From Cohnella sp. GbtcB17 (lineage in GTDB: Bacteria; Bacillota; Bacilli; Paenibacillales; Paenibacillaceae): DNA of 44,342 nt. The translations under genes and the position numbers were made by a program. The notes under the pieces are model-generated. The model was not told where the DNA came from. It worked only from the letters and a program-made list of their open reading frames with translations, and made no database searches. Positions within the stretch are counted from its first letter, which is position 1, and the number at the start of each line of letters is the position of its first letter. Below are positions 14,937 through 21,915 of this stretch, piece by piece. The stretch covers positions 1-44,342 of the forward strand of contig NZ_JAGXJW010000009.1 in NCBI RefSeq assembly GCF_019091135.1, written 5' to 3'.

Positions 14937-15446
14937 ATGCGCAAGCTGTATAGATCGACCCGTGACCGCAAGCTGTTCGGGGTGTGCGCGGGACTCGCCG
15001 ACTACCTGGGCGTAGACGCGACGCTGCTTCGAATCCTGCTCGTCATCGTGACCGTCTTCTCCGGAGGTACCGTGCTGTTCGTCTATATCATCGCCGGGTT
15101 CATCATTCCCCGCGATTCGGACTTCGGCGGCGGCAGCGCCTTCGGCGGGCCGAATGCCGGCCAAGGCGGCTGGGCACCGCCACCCCAACACGGCGGCTGG
15201 ACGCCCCCGCAACAACGTCCGCCGGCACCGCCCGCTTCTTCCTGGAACTCCGGCACCGCCTGGCCGGGTCCCGGTCCTGCGGCTCCGGCTGCCAGGCCCG
15301 CTCCCCAGACGGCGGCTCCTGCTTCGCAGGCTTCGTCGACGCTGGACGCGATGATGGAGGATATCGAGAAGAAGGCGCTCAAGAAGGAGATCGAAGAACT
15401 GAAAGCCCGCATTACCAAATTTGAACAACAATCGAAGGGAGAATAA
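14937..15446 (+). CDS. PspC domain protein
   Basis: The 169-residue product begins with a classical PspC domain: [25 protein letters not shown], then the membrane span [30 protein letters not shown] long Gly/Pro/Ala-rich linker (about residues 65-130) follows, and a short charged coiled coil ([19 protein letters not shown]) closes the protein. PspC is an inner-membrane partner of PspA in enterobacteria. The C-terminal coil is well placed to contact the PspA proteins encoded on both sides (inference). The gene starts 3 bases after the first pspA stop, with AAGGAGG upstream. Confidence 0.9.
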   Translation: MRKLYRSTRDRKLFGVCAGLADYLGVDATLLRILLVIVTVFSGGTVLFVYIIAGFIIPRDSDFGGGSAFGGPNAGQGGWAPPPQHGGWTPPQQRPPAPPASSWNSGTAWPGPGPAAPAARPAPQTAAPASQASSTLDAMMEDIEKKALKKEIEELKARITKFEQQSKGE

Positions 15447-15450
15447 TACA

Positions 15451-16146
15451 ATGGGCGTATTTCAAAGAATGAAGGACATGACGAAGGCATCGGTGCACGA
15501 GCTGCTGGACAAACTGGAAGATCCGGTCATCATGCTCAACCAGTATATTCGCGACATGGAAGTGGAGATCCGCGACGCGGAAGTGACGGTAGCGCGCCAG
15601 ATGGCGGCCGAACGCCGGCTGAAGCAGCGTCTCGACGAGGCGGTCCGCATCTCCGCGGAACGTATCGGCCAAGCCGAGCAAGCGCTGCTGTCGGGAAACG
15701 AAGGCATCGCCCGCAAGCTGCTCGAGGAGAAGGTTTACTACGAAGGCCAGGCGAACAGCCTGCAAGAGCTGCACAGCCAAGCGAGCGCGCAGGTTGCCGA
15801 GCTGACCGGCCAGCTGCACGAGATGAAGGAAGAGTTCTACAAGCTGCGCAACAAGCGCAACGAGCTGGCGGCCCGCGCTCAAATGGCCAAGGCGCGCAAG
15901 CAGCTGGCGCAATCGAGCCAGACGCATACGATCGAGAGCGGCAACGCGTCGCGCGGCTTCTACCGGATGGAAGAGAAAATTTTGCAAATGGAAGCCGAAG
16001 CCGATGTCGCCCGCCTGCCCGGCGCGCCTTTCGGAGGCGTATCCGTAGCGCCGTCCTCGGTCGATCCGGCCAAAGCCATGAAGGTCGACCAGGAGCTGGC
16101 CGCGTTGAAGAGCCGCATCGCTCCTCCGTCCGCTTCGGCGGAGTAA
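15451..16146 (+). CDS. PspA/IM30 family protein (second copy)
   Basis: The 231-residue product is a clear PspA/IM30 protein with typical length and blocks: [40 protein letters not shown] N-terminus, long charged helices, and [17 protein letters not shown] in the C-terminal part. The preferred start is ATG at 15451, 10 bases after GAAGGGAG; an upstream start at 15421 would overlap the PspC gene. It is the better conserved of the two PspA copies here. In Firmicutes the cognate protein LiaH accumulates under cell-wall antibiotic stress. It is the last gene before an internal promoter and hairpin. Confidence 0.92.
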   Translation: MGVFQRMKDMTKASVHELLDKLEDPVIMLNQYIRDMEVEIRDAEVTVARQMAAERRLKQRLDEAVRISAERIGQAEQALLSGNEGIARKLLEEKVYYEGQANSLQELHSQASAQVAELTGQLHEMKEEFYKLRNKRNELAARAQMAKARKQLAQSSQTHTIESGNASRGFYRMEEKILQMEAEADVARLPGAPFGGVSVAPSSVDPAKAMKVDQELAALKSRIAPPSASAE

Positions 16147-16165
16147 GCAACGACGACAGGCGGCA

Positions 16166-16194
16166 TTCACGCCGCAGGAAACATGTGGTATGCT
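16166..16194 (+). promoter_or_regulatory. Predicted internal promoter upstream of liaF
   Basis: TTCACG (16166-16171), 17-base spacer, TATGCT (16189-16194), with an extended -10 TGG at 16186-16188. It could give liaFSR expression independent of the stress-induced upstream promoter. Confidence 0.5.
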
Positions 16195-16213
16195 AGCTAG
16201 GATGCTCGCCGAG

Positions 16214-16250
16214 GCCATAACGGACGATCCCGTCCGTTATGGCTTTATCC
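16214..16250 (+). terminator. Perfect 13-bp hairpin with U-rich tail between pspA and liaF
   Basis: GCCATAACGGACG (16214-16226) pairs perfectly with CGTCCGTTATGGC (16231-16243), four-base loop, followed by TTTATCC. The short T run suggests a partial terminator that lets some polymerase through to liaFSR. Confidence 0.65.
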
Positions 16251-16307
16251 GCGATAGGAAGGCGACAGGCCGCAGCGCAGACGATCGTACGAGAGGAGGC
16301 GGCCGGT

Positions 16308-16955
16308 ATGAGAAACCTGAACTTGTCCAAAAAGTCGCTGGTGTTCATCGCCGCCGGACTCTATCTGGCCGTCGGCGCCATCGCGGGCTTCGCGATGGTC
16401 AACGCGGCCATCCTGCTATGGCTCGGCATCGAGCGCTACAGGCAGGACCGCAGCAGATTATCGGTTGCGGTCATCGCCGTCAGCGCCATCGTGCTGGTCG
16501 TCAACCAGATCGGACTCGTGCTGGCGATCGGCTTGATCCTCGCGGCGATCTATTATTTGCGCGTCAGACCCTCTCCTGGCGTCGGGTACGCGAGCAGGCC
16601 GAGGCTCATTCTTAACATGAGACAGGACCGGCCGGGCTGGGTGCTCCGATCGATGGGCTGCTGGCATCTGTACGGCGAGGTTAGGCTGGACCTGAACGGC
16701 GTCGTGCCCGAGGACAATGTGACGAACGTCGTGTTGCAGGGCATCGTCGGCGATATCGAGATCGTCGTCCCCGAGGACTACGCGGTGCAGGTCGAAGCCA
16801 ATGTGCTGCTCGGCCAGGTGACGGTCGACGGCCAAGGCGACGGGGGCATGATGCGGCGCATGTCGTGGAGCTCGCCCGGCCTGGCGCGCCAGGATCAGCA
16901 GATTAAACTGCAATTCAACTATATCGTCGGCAATATTCGCATTAGGCCGATCTGA
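16308..16955 (+). CDS. liaF: LiaF family envelope-stress protein
   Basis: The 215-residue product has an N-terminal hydrophobic block of about four short membrane spans (residues 10-80). A C-terminal cytoplasmic beta domain of the LiaF type follows; typical pieces are WHLYGEVRLDLN, DNVTNVVLQGIVGDIEIVVPEDYAVQVEANVLLG and NYIVGNIRIR. LiaF in Bacillus inhibits the kinase LiaS until the envelope is stressed. The ATG at 16308 follows AGAGGAGG. The kinase gene comes 13 bases later, matching the conserved liaFSR order. Confidence 0.9.
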   Translation: MRNLNLSKKSLVFIAAGLYLAVGAIAGFAMVNAAILLWLGIERYRQDRSRLSVAVIAVSAIVLVVNQIGLVLAIGLILAAIYYLRVRPSPGVGYASRPRLILNMRQDRPGWVLRSMGCWHLYGEVRLDLNGVVPEDNVTNVVLQGIVGDIEIVVPEDYAVQVEANVLLGQVTVDGQGDGGMMRRMSWSSPGLARQDQQIKLQFNYIVGNIRIRPI

Positions 16956-16968
16956 GGAGGAGCGCATA

Positions 16969-18036
16969 ATGGTCTGGCGTCATATCGGCGAAGCTGTTCT
17001 GTTCTCCCTCGGGATCGGCTTCGTCGTCATTTATTTGTTGGAAAGCCAGGGACTCGCGGCTCCGTTCGAGTCGTGGTCGACCGTCATCACCTTCGGCCTT
17101 ACCGCAGTCGGCGTCCTCATCGTAGCGGGCGTCGGCTTCGGTCTGTTCAGGAGTCTGCCGACGCGCAGCCGCATCGAGCATATGCGTCATACGCTGCTGC
17201 TGATGGAGCGGGGCAGTCCGGTGCAGCCGCTGCCGAACATGGGCAAGGATGAGATCGGGCTGCTCGCCGAACAGCTCGTACGCTTCAGCCGCAAGTGGGA
17301 GGAGCAGGTCGCCTCGCTGCAGCGGCTGTCGACCAACAACACGGAGCTTGCGGCGAAGGCGCGCATGAGTGCGGTTGTCGAGGAGCGTCAGCGGCTCGCG
17401 CGCGAGCTTCACGACGCGGTCAGCCAGCAGCTGTTCGCGATCTCCATGACGGCCACGGCCGTCGGGCGTACGATGGACCAGGACTTCGAGCGGGCGAGAC
17501 GGCAGATCGCCCTCATCGAGGAGATGTCCTCGGTCGCGCAGTCCGAGATGCGCGCGCTGCTGCTGCACCTGCGGCCCGTCCATCTGGAAGGCAAGCGGCT
17601 GTCCCAAGCGGTGCCGGAGCTGGTGAAGGAAATGCGGGCCAAGGTCGATATCGATATCTCGCTCGATATGGACGAGGACCTGCCGCTGAACAAAGGCATC
17701 GAGAACCATCTGTTCCGCATGGTGCAGGAAGCGCTGTCCAACACGCTCCGGCATGCCCGCGCGAACAAGATGGACATCGCCTTACATAGACGGGGAGACA
17801 CCGTCAGACTGGCGATCCGGGACGACGGCGTCGGCTTCGATCTTCAGGAAAAGAAGCACGCCTCTTACGGGATCGTCAGCATGGAAGAACGGGTGAACGA
17901 GCTCGGCGGTTCCCTGAACATCGCCAGCGCGCCGGGCAAGGGCACGCGCATCGAGATCCGGGTGCCGATCATGACGGAAGAGAGAGGGTGGGAAGATGAC
18001 GGAGCAACAGCCGATCAAAGTGCTGCTGGTCGATGA
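16969..18036 (+). CDS. liaS: Sensor histidine kinase LiaS
   Basis: The 355-residue product is an intramembrane-sensing kinase with two closely spaced membrane helices (about 8-24 and 38-60) and only a tiny extracellular loop, as in LiaS/VraS. The HisKA_3 phosphoacceptor is His148 in RLARELHDAVSQQLF. The ATP-binding domain has ENHLFRMVQEALSN (N box), DDGVGFD (G1) and GKGTRIE. It follows liaF and overlaps liaR by about 40 bases, so the three are co-translated. Expected role: detects cell-envelope damage, released from LiaF inhibition, and phosphorylates LiaR. Confidence 0.92.
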   Translation: MVWRHIGEAVLFSLGIGFVVIYLLESQGLAAPFESWSTVITFGLTAVGVLIVAGVGFGLFRSLPTRSRIEHMRHTLLLMERGSPVQPLPNMGKDEIGLLAEQLVRFSRKWEEQVASLQRLSTNNTELAAKARMSAVVEERQRLARELHDAVSQQLFAISMTATAVGRTMDQDFERARRQIALIEEMSSVAQSEMRALLLHLRPVHLEGKRLSQAVPELVKEMRAKVDIDISLDMDEDLPLNKGIENHLFRMVQEALSNTLRHARANKMDIALHRRGDTVRLAIRDDGVGFDLQEKKHASYGIVSMEERVNELGGSLNIASAPGKGTRIEIRVPIMTEERGWEDDGATADQSAAGR

Positions 18037-18649
18037 TCACGAGATGGTGAGAATCGGACTGGCCGCGGTGCTGGGTACCGAGGAAGGCATCGAAGTGGTG
18101 GGAGAAGCGGGCAACGGCCAAGAAGGGCTGAGGCTCGCCAAGGCGTACGATCCGGACGTCGTGCTGATGGATCTGGTCATGGAAGGCATGGACGGCATCG
18201 AGACCACGCGCCGTCTGCTCGAGCAGCAGCCGGAATGCCGCGTCATCGTGCTGACGAGCTTTCTCGACGACGAGAAGATGTACCCCGTCATCGAGGCCGG
18301 TGCGTTCAGCTACCTGCTGAAGACATCGAGGGCGAGCGAGATCGCGGACGCGATCCGGGCTGCGGCTCGCGGCCAGTCGGTGCTCGAATCGCAGGTCGCC
18401 TCCAAGATGATGAACCGGTTCAGAAGGCCGGCGCAGGTTGAGGCCCAGCCGCATGAGGAGCTGACGGACCGGGAGATGGAAGTGCTTCAGCTGATCGCGC
18501 AGGGCAAGTCCAACCAGGAGATCGCGGACGAGCTGTTCATCGGCATCAAAACCGTGAAGTACCACCTGACGAACATGTTCAGCAAGCTCGGCGTCGAGGA
18601 CCGTACCCAAGCGGCGATTTACGCGCACCGCAACGGATTGGCGGAATAA
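17996..18649 (+). CDS. liaR: Response regulator LiaR (NarL/LuxR family)
   Basis: The 217-residue product has a receiver domain (acidic pocket LLVDDHE, phosphoacceptor Asp59 in VLMDLVMEGMDG, Lys109 in YLLKT). A LuxR-type helix-turn-helix follows: LTDREMEVLQLIAQGKSNQEIADELFIGIKTVKYH and the recognition helix after it. It is the close counterpart of LiaR/VraR. The start overlaps liaS, with GAGAGAGGGTGGGA as ribosome site. It probably activates the promoter ahead of the LiaI-like gene, making a positive loop. Confidence 0.93.
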   Translation: MTEQQPIKVLLVDDHEMVRIGLAAVLGTEEGIEVVGEAGNGQEGLRLAKAYDPDVVLMDLVMEGMDGIETTRRLLEQQPECRVIVLTSFLDDEKMYPVIEAGAFSYLLKTSRASEIADAIRAAARGQSVLESQVASKMMNRFRRPAQVEAQPHEELTDREMEVLQLIAQGKSNQEIADELFIGIKTVKYHLTNMFSKLGVEDRTQAAIYAHRNGLAE

Positions 18650-18680
18650 TCTAATGACCTATCGCTTCGAAAAGCAAGGC

Positions 18681-18720
18681 AACCGCATGAGCGCGCTATC
18701 GCGTCCTGTGCGGTTTTTTT
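18681..18720 (+). terminator. Rho-independent terminator of the lia/psp operon
   Basis: ACCGCAtgaGCGCG pairs with CGCGTcctGTGCGGT, with an internal mismatch region, followed by seven Ts. Confidence 0.8.
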
Positions 18721-18786
18721 ATGCCCGAATGCGAGCATCTGCGATCCGACGTTCGACCGCGATCGACAATTTTTTTATTTTCTGAC

Positions 18787-18825
18787 GGTAAATATTACCT
18801 TCCGTTAATGAATTGAGATTACAAT
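18787..18825 (+). promoter_or_regulatory. Predicted promoter region with inverted repeat upstream of the GGDEF gene
   Basis: GGTAA-ATA-TTACC (18787-18799) is a perfect 5-bp inverted repeat. It lies about 20 bases upstream of a TACAAT -10 element (18820-18825). No consensus -35 is seen; the repeat occupies that position and may be an activator or repressor site. Confidence 0.4.
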
Positions 18826-18860
18826 AGGTAAGAAGCAGGTTGTCAGTGGAGGCGGCTACC

Positions 18861-20333
18861 ATGAGTAAATGGGTAAAAAGTCTGCTGAATCCGGCATGCG
18901 TCAGGACGATCGTCGGAGGCTCCCGTGAAGCGAGCGTCGGCATGCTGGCAGGGCGGCTTGGTCCAGGCCATGCGGCTTGGCCGAAAAAAAAGCTGAAGCA
19001 ATGGATGGACAGCCGCTCCCAAATCCTGTGGGGCTGGCAGGGGGAGCATCTGCTCCTGCTCGCCGTACGGCTGCCGGAGGACGAACGCCGCCGGCAGGCG
19101 GCCCGAGCCGAGCTGGAGGCGCAGCTTCGCGGCATCGTCGAAGACGGTGCGGGTGTTGCGGTCGGCTTCGGATTTATTTTTATACGCCAGCGGGCACAGG
19201 GACAACAGGCCGAGCAGCTGCTGATGGAGGGCATGCTGGAAGCGGGCGCGCTCGCCTGCCGATCGCTGGACGAAGCGATAGCCGGCGTGCCCAAGCTATC
19301 CGCGAAGCCGGCCAGGAAGCCGGCGGAAGTCCAGGCGTCCGGTCCCTGGTCGGAGGGAGAGTCGGGACTGACGGTCGGACGCCTGGCGACCGAGATGGCG
19401 GCGATGCCGCCTGAGACGCCGGTTTCGGCCGCGGCCGAGTGGTTCGAGCACCAGCCCGATACCCACAGCATCGTCGTGGAAATCGCCGGTCAGCCGCGCG
19501 GCCTGATCACGCGGGACAGACTGAATCGGATGCTGGCGTCCAAGTTCGGCATGCCGCTGTACTGGAACCGGACCATCGACAAGATCATGGAGAACGCGCC
19601 GCTCGTCGCGGAAGCGGACATGCAGGTAGAGGCGGTCGCCAGGCTGGCCATGGAACGTCCGGATTCGCAGCTATACGACACCGTCATCGTAACCGAGCAG
19701 GGCAAATATGTCGGCGGCGTCACCGTGAAGGCGCTGCTCGAATCGTTCGCATCGCTGCAAGCCGAAGCGGCTCGCCGTGTCAACCCGCTGACGGGATTGC
19801 CCGGCGGGGACAGCATTCGCCGGGAGATCGAAGCGCGCATTAAAATGCGAAAGCCGTTCAGCGTTTATTACGCGGACCTGGATTACTTTAAATGGTTTAA
19901 CGACAGCTACGGCTATAGCGCCGGCGACGACATGATCCGCTACACAGCATCGGTACTGGGCAGCGTCCTTAACCAGGAAGACGGGGCCGATCATTTTCTG
20001 GGGCATATCGGGGGAGACGACTTTATCTCGATCAGCGATCGTCCCGATCCCGAGGCGCGCTGCCGCACCTTCATCGACCGATTCCATGCAGGCGTCGATC
20101 CGATGTACGGGACGGCCCGGCCGACCACGGTCCTGGACCGCCATGGCGTCGCCGTCGAGCAGCCCGGCGTCTCGCTGTCGATCGCCGTTATCCGCTGGGA
20201 CGGCTCGGGTGCCGTCAGTCATGAGGAATTGTCGCGATTGGCCGCGGCGTGCAAGAAAAAGGCCAAAGAACGGCCGGGAAGCGCGTATGCCATCAGCGAG
20301 GCATTCGCCGCATCCGTCGAGGAACGGGCATAA
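18861..20333 (+). CDS. CBS-GGDEF domain protein (putative diguanylate cyclase)
   Basis: The 490-residue product has three parts: an N-terminal domain of about 150 residues with no clear assignment, a pair of CBS-like motifs (about 185-310, including HSIVVEIAGQPRGLITRDRLNRML and DTVIVTEQGKYVGGVTVKALLES), and a C-terminal GGDEF domain. The GGDEF domain has YYADLDYFKWFNDSYGYSAGDDMI and an active-site loop GGDDF (384-388), a variant of GGDEF. No RxxD inhibitory site precedes the loop. The conserved Asp and Lys suggest GTP binding, but cyclase activity is not certain. The ATG at 18861 follows TGGAGG. An EAL phosphodiesterase gene follows 22 bases on, forming a cyclic-di-GMP turnover pair. Confidence 0.88.
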   Translation: MSKWVKSLLNPACVRTIVGGSREASVGMLAGRLGPGHAAWPKKKLKQWMDSRSQILWGWQGEHLLLLAVRLPEDERRRQAARAELEAQLRGIVEDGAGVAVGFGFIFIRQRAQGQQAEQLLMEGMLEAGALACRSLDEAIAGVPKLSAKPARKPAEVQASGPWSEGESGLTVGRLATEMAAMPPETPVSAAAEWFEHQPDTHSIVVEIAGQPRGLITRDRLNRMLASKFGMPLYWNRTIDKIMENAPLVAEADMQVEAVARLAMERPDSQLYDTVIVTEQGKYVGGVTVKALLESFASLQAEAARRVNPLTGLPGGDSIRREIEARIKMRKPFSVYYADLDYFKWFNDSYGYSAGDDMIRYTASVLGSVLNQEDGADHFLGHIGGDDFISISDRPDPEARCRTFIDRFHAGVDPMYGTARPTTVLDRHGVAVEQPGVSLSIAVIRWDGSGAVSHEELSRLAAACKKKAKERPGSAYAISEAFAASVEERA

Positions 20334-20355
20334 GACGGCTTGAGGAGGAGACACG

Positions 20356-21546
20356 ATGGCGTTGGGAACGTATCCGGGGCCGGGCATTTCCAGGGTAGCG
20401 GACAGAGAGGCGGCCCTGCTTTACTTCTATTGGAACGGCGCGGTAGGGGGCGCGGCTTCCCTGATCGAGGCGAGGTGGAAAAAGAGGGCGGAGGAGCTGC
20501 TTGAGGTAAGCTTTTCAGAGCCGGCCAAGCCGTACGCGGCGAAATGGGTGCATAACGACCTGATGCTCTTTTTTTGTGCGGACAAGCAGGAGGAGCCGGG
20601 CCGCTTCAGACGCGAGCTCATGCGATCCGCGAGGGCGTACAAGCAGCGGCTGCTGGAGCCTGCGCTGCGGGAAGAGCTGCCGGGCGAGCCGTCGCTGCGC
20701 GCAGGCTGCGCGTTCGGCGAGTTTAAACGAGGCGAGGCAACCGGCCGCAAGCTGCACGAGATGGCGCGGGAAGCGATGCAGAGCGGTCAGCGCGAGGATG
20801 CGCTGGACGACGCGCTCAGGCTCGGCGAATTGGAGCGGCTTCTGGAAAAGCAGGCGCTGCGCTCGGTCTACCAGCCGATCGTGGATATTCGCGAGCGTCG
20901 TCCGCTCGGGTACGAGGCGTTGTCCAGACCGATGGATACGGACGTTTTCAGCGGACCTCTGCCGTTGTTCGAATTCGCGGAGCGCGCGGGCAAGGATTAT
21001 GCGCTCGATCGTCTTGCCAGGGAACGGGCCATCTCGGGCAGCGCGGGCCTCGCGAAGGAGCAGAAGCTGTTCCTGAATTTGTCGCCCCGCATTATCGATG
21101 CGCCGCAGTTCGCGCCTTGGAAGACGTTGGCGCTGCTTGAGGCGCACGGACTGACGCCGGATCAGGTCGTCTTCGAGATTACGGAGCGCTCGAGCATCCG
21201 CGACTTCGGCTCGGTGCAGCGCGTGCTGGCGCACTACCGGAGCCAAGGCTACAAGATCGCGATCGACGATGTCGGAGCGGGTTACTCCTCTTTGCTGTCG
21301 ATCGTCGAGCTGAGACCGGATTATATCAAAGTGGACCGATCGATCGTCAGCGGCCTGCATGCGGATACGTTCAAAGAGCATATGCTGGGCACGCTCGTCG
21401 GAGCCGCGGATCGGATGGACATCGGACTGATCGCAGAGGGTGTGGAGACGCAGCAGGAGCTCGACAAGCTCATCGCCATGGGCGTGCCTTATGCGCAGGG
21501 TTACTTGCTTGGCCAGCCGGGGCCGATGGCGAGCGTACGGCATTAA
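20356..21546 (+). CDS. EAL domain cyclic-di-GMP phosphodiesterase
   Basis: The 396-residue product carries a complete C-terminal EAL domain. It has YEALSRP (EAL at 187-189), FLNLSPR, VFEITERS, IDDVGAGYSSL with the metal-binding Asp pair, DYIKVDRSIV, IAEGVETQQE and the closing GYLLGQPG. All catalytic blocks are present, so phosphodiesterase activity is expected. The first 165 residues (WVHNDLMLFFCAD...LRAGCAFGEFKRGEATGRKLHEMAREAM) look like a worn GGDEF-type domain without its signature loop. The ATG follows TTGAGGAGG. It is co-transcribed with the CBS-GGDEF gene. Confidence 0.92.
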   Translation: MALGTYPGPGISRVADREAALLYFYWNGAVGGAASLIEARWKKRAEELLEVSFSEPAKPYAAKWVHNDLMLFFCADKQEEPGRFRRELMRSARAYKQRLLEPALREELPGEPSLRAGCAFGEFKRGEATGRKLHEMAREAMQSGQREDALDDALRLGELERLLEKQALRSVYQPIVDIRERRPLGYEALSRPMDTDVFSGPLPLFEFAERAGKDYALDRLARERAISGSAGLAKEQKLFLNLSPRIIDAPQFAPWKTLALLEAHGLTPDQVVFEITERSSIRDFGSVQRVLAHYRSQGYKIAIDDVGAGYSSLLSIVELRPDYIKVDRSIVSGLHADTFKEHMLGTLVGAADRMDIGLIAEGVETQQELDKLIAMGVPYAQGYLLGQPGPMASVRH

Positions 21547-21571
21547 TGCTCTCTTCGGACAATAAGCAAAA

Positions 21572-21594
21572 ATCGGCGTGGCGCCGATCGTTTG
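21572..21594 (+). terminator. Weak terminator-like hairpin after the EAL gene
   Basis: ATCGGCG (21572-21578) and CGCCGAT (21582-21588) form a perfect stem with loop TGG. The tail is only CGTTT, so termination may be inefficient. Confidence 0.4.
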
Positions 21595-21857
21595 AACGGT
21601 ATCCCCGTGGATCAGGAGCGGTCGGGACTTGTAGGCTGACACGTTTGAACGGTATCCCCTTGGGTCAGGAACGGTCGGGACTTGTAGGCTGACGCGTTTG
21701 AACTATATCCCCTTCGAACAGGAGGTGCGCGAGACAGCGCGAGCAAGAGGCATTTTTTTGCAAATAATTCGATAAACCTGTCTCCTGAGCGAAAGGGATA
21801 CTGTTAAAATACAAGCATAGCGGCCTTGCCTGACCGAGAGGGATACCGTTCAAACGG
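21589..21857. repeat. 53-bp direct repeats plus inverted copies of the same motif
   Basis: Two full 53-base direct repeats (21589-21641, 21642-21694) and a third partial copy (21695-21723) each begin CGTTTGAACGGTATCCCC or a close variant and continue to a GTCAGG/ATCAGG segment. The same motif then occurs inverted twice: CCTGTCTCC...GGGATACTGTTAAAATAC (21778-21812) and CCTGACC...GGGATACCGTTCAAACGG (21829-21857). The cluster lies between the EAL gene and an unrecognised protein gene, and can fold as a large cruciform or hairpin. One inverted copy contains a likely -10 element. Confidence 0.88.
21802..21810 (+). promoter_or_regulatory. Predicted extended -10 element inside the inverted repeat
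   Basis: TGTTAAAAT (TGn plus TAAAAT) lies about 105 bases before the start of the unrecognised 559-residue gene. It sits within an inverted copy of the repeat motif, so any protein binding the repeat could affect this promoter. Confidence 0.4.
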
Positions 21858-21915
21858 ACGCAGCAATACCTGTGCGTGCTCGGCCGAGTTGACTGGAACA
21901 GGAGCGATGCGAAGC

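Noticed and set aside
14463..15431. 322-codon minus-strand open frame opposite pspA/pspC
   Set aside because: Low-complexity Arg/Leu/Gln-rich translation typical of the antisense of a GC-rich gene; no ribosome site.
21589..21857. Insertion-sequence terminal repeats
   Set aside because: No transposase gene lies between or beside the copies, and the three direct plus two inverted copies do not form a matched pair of ends.
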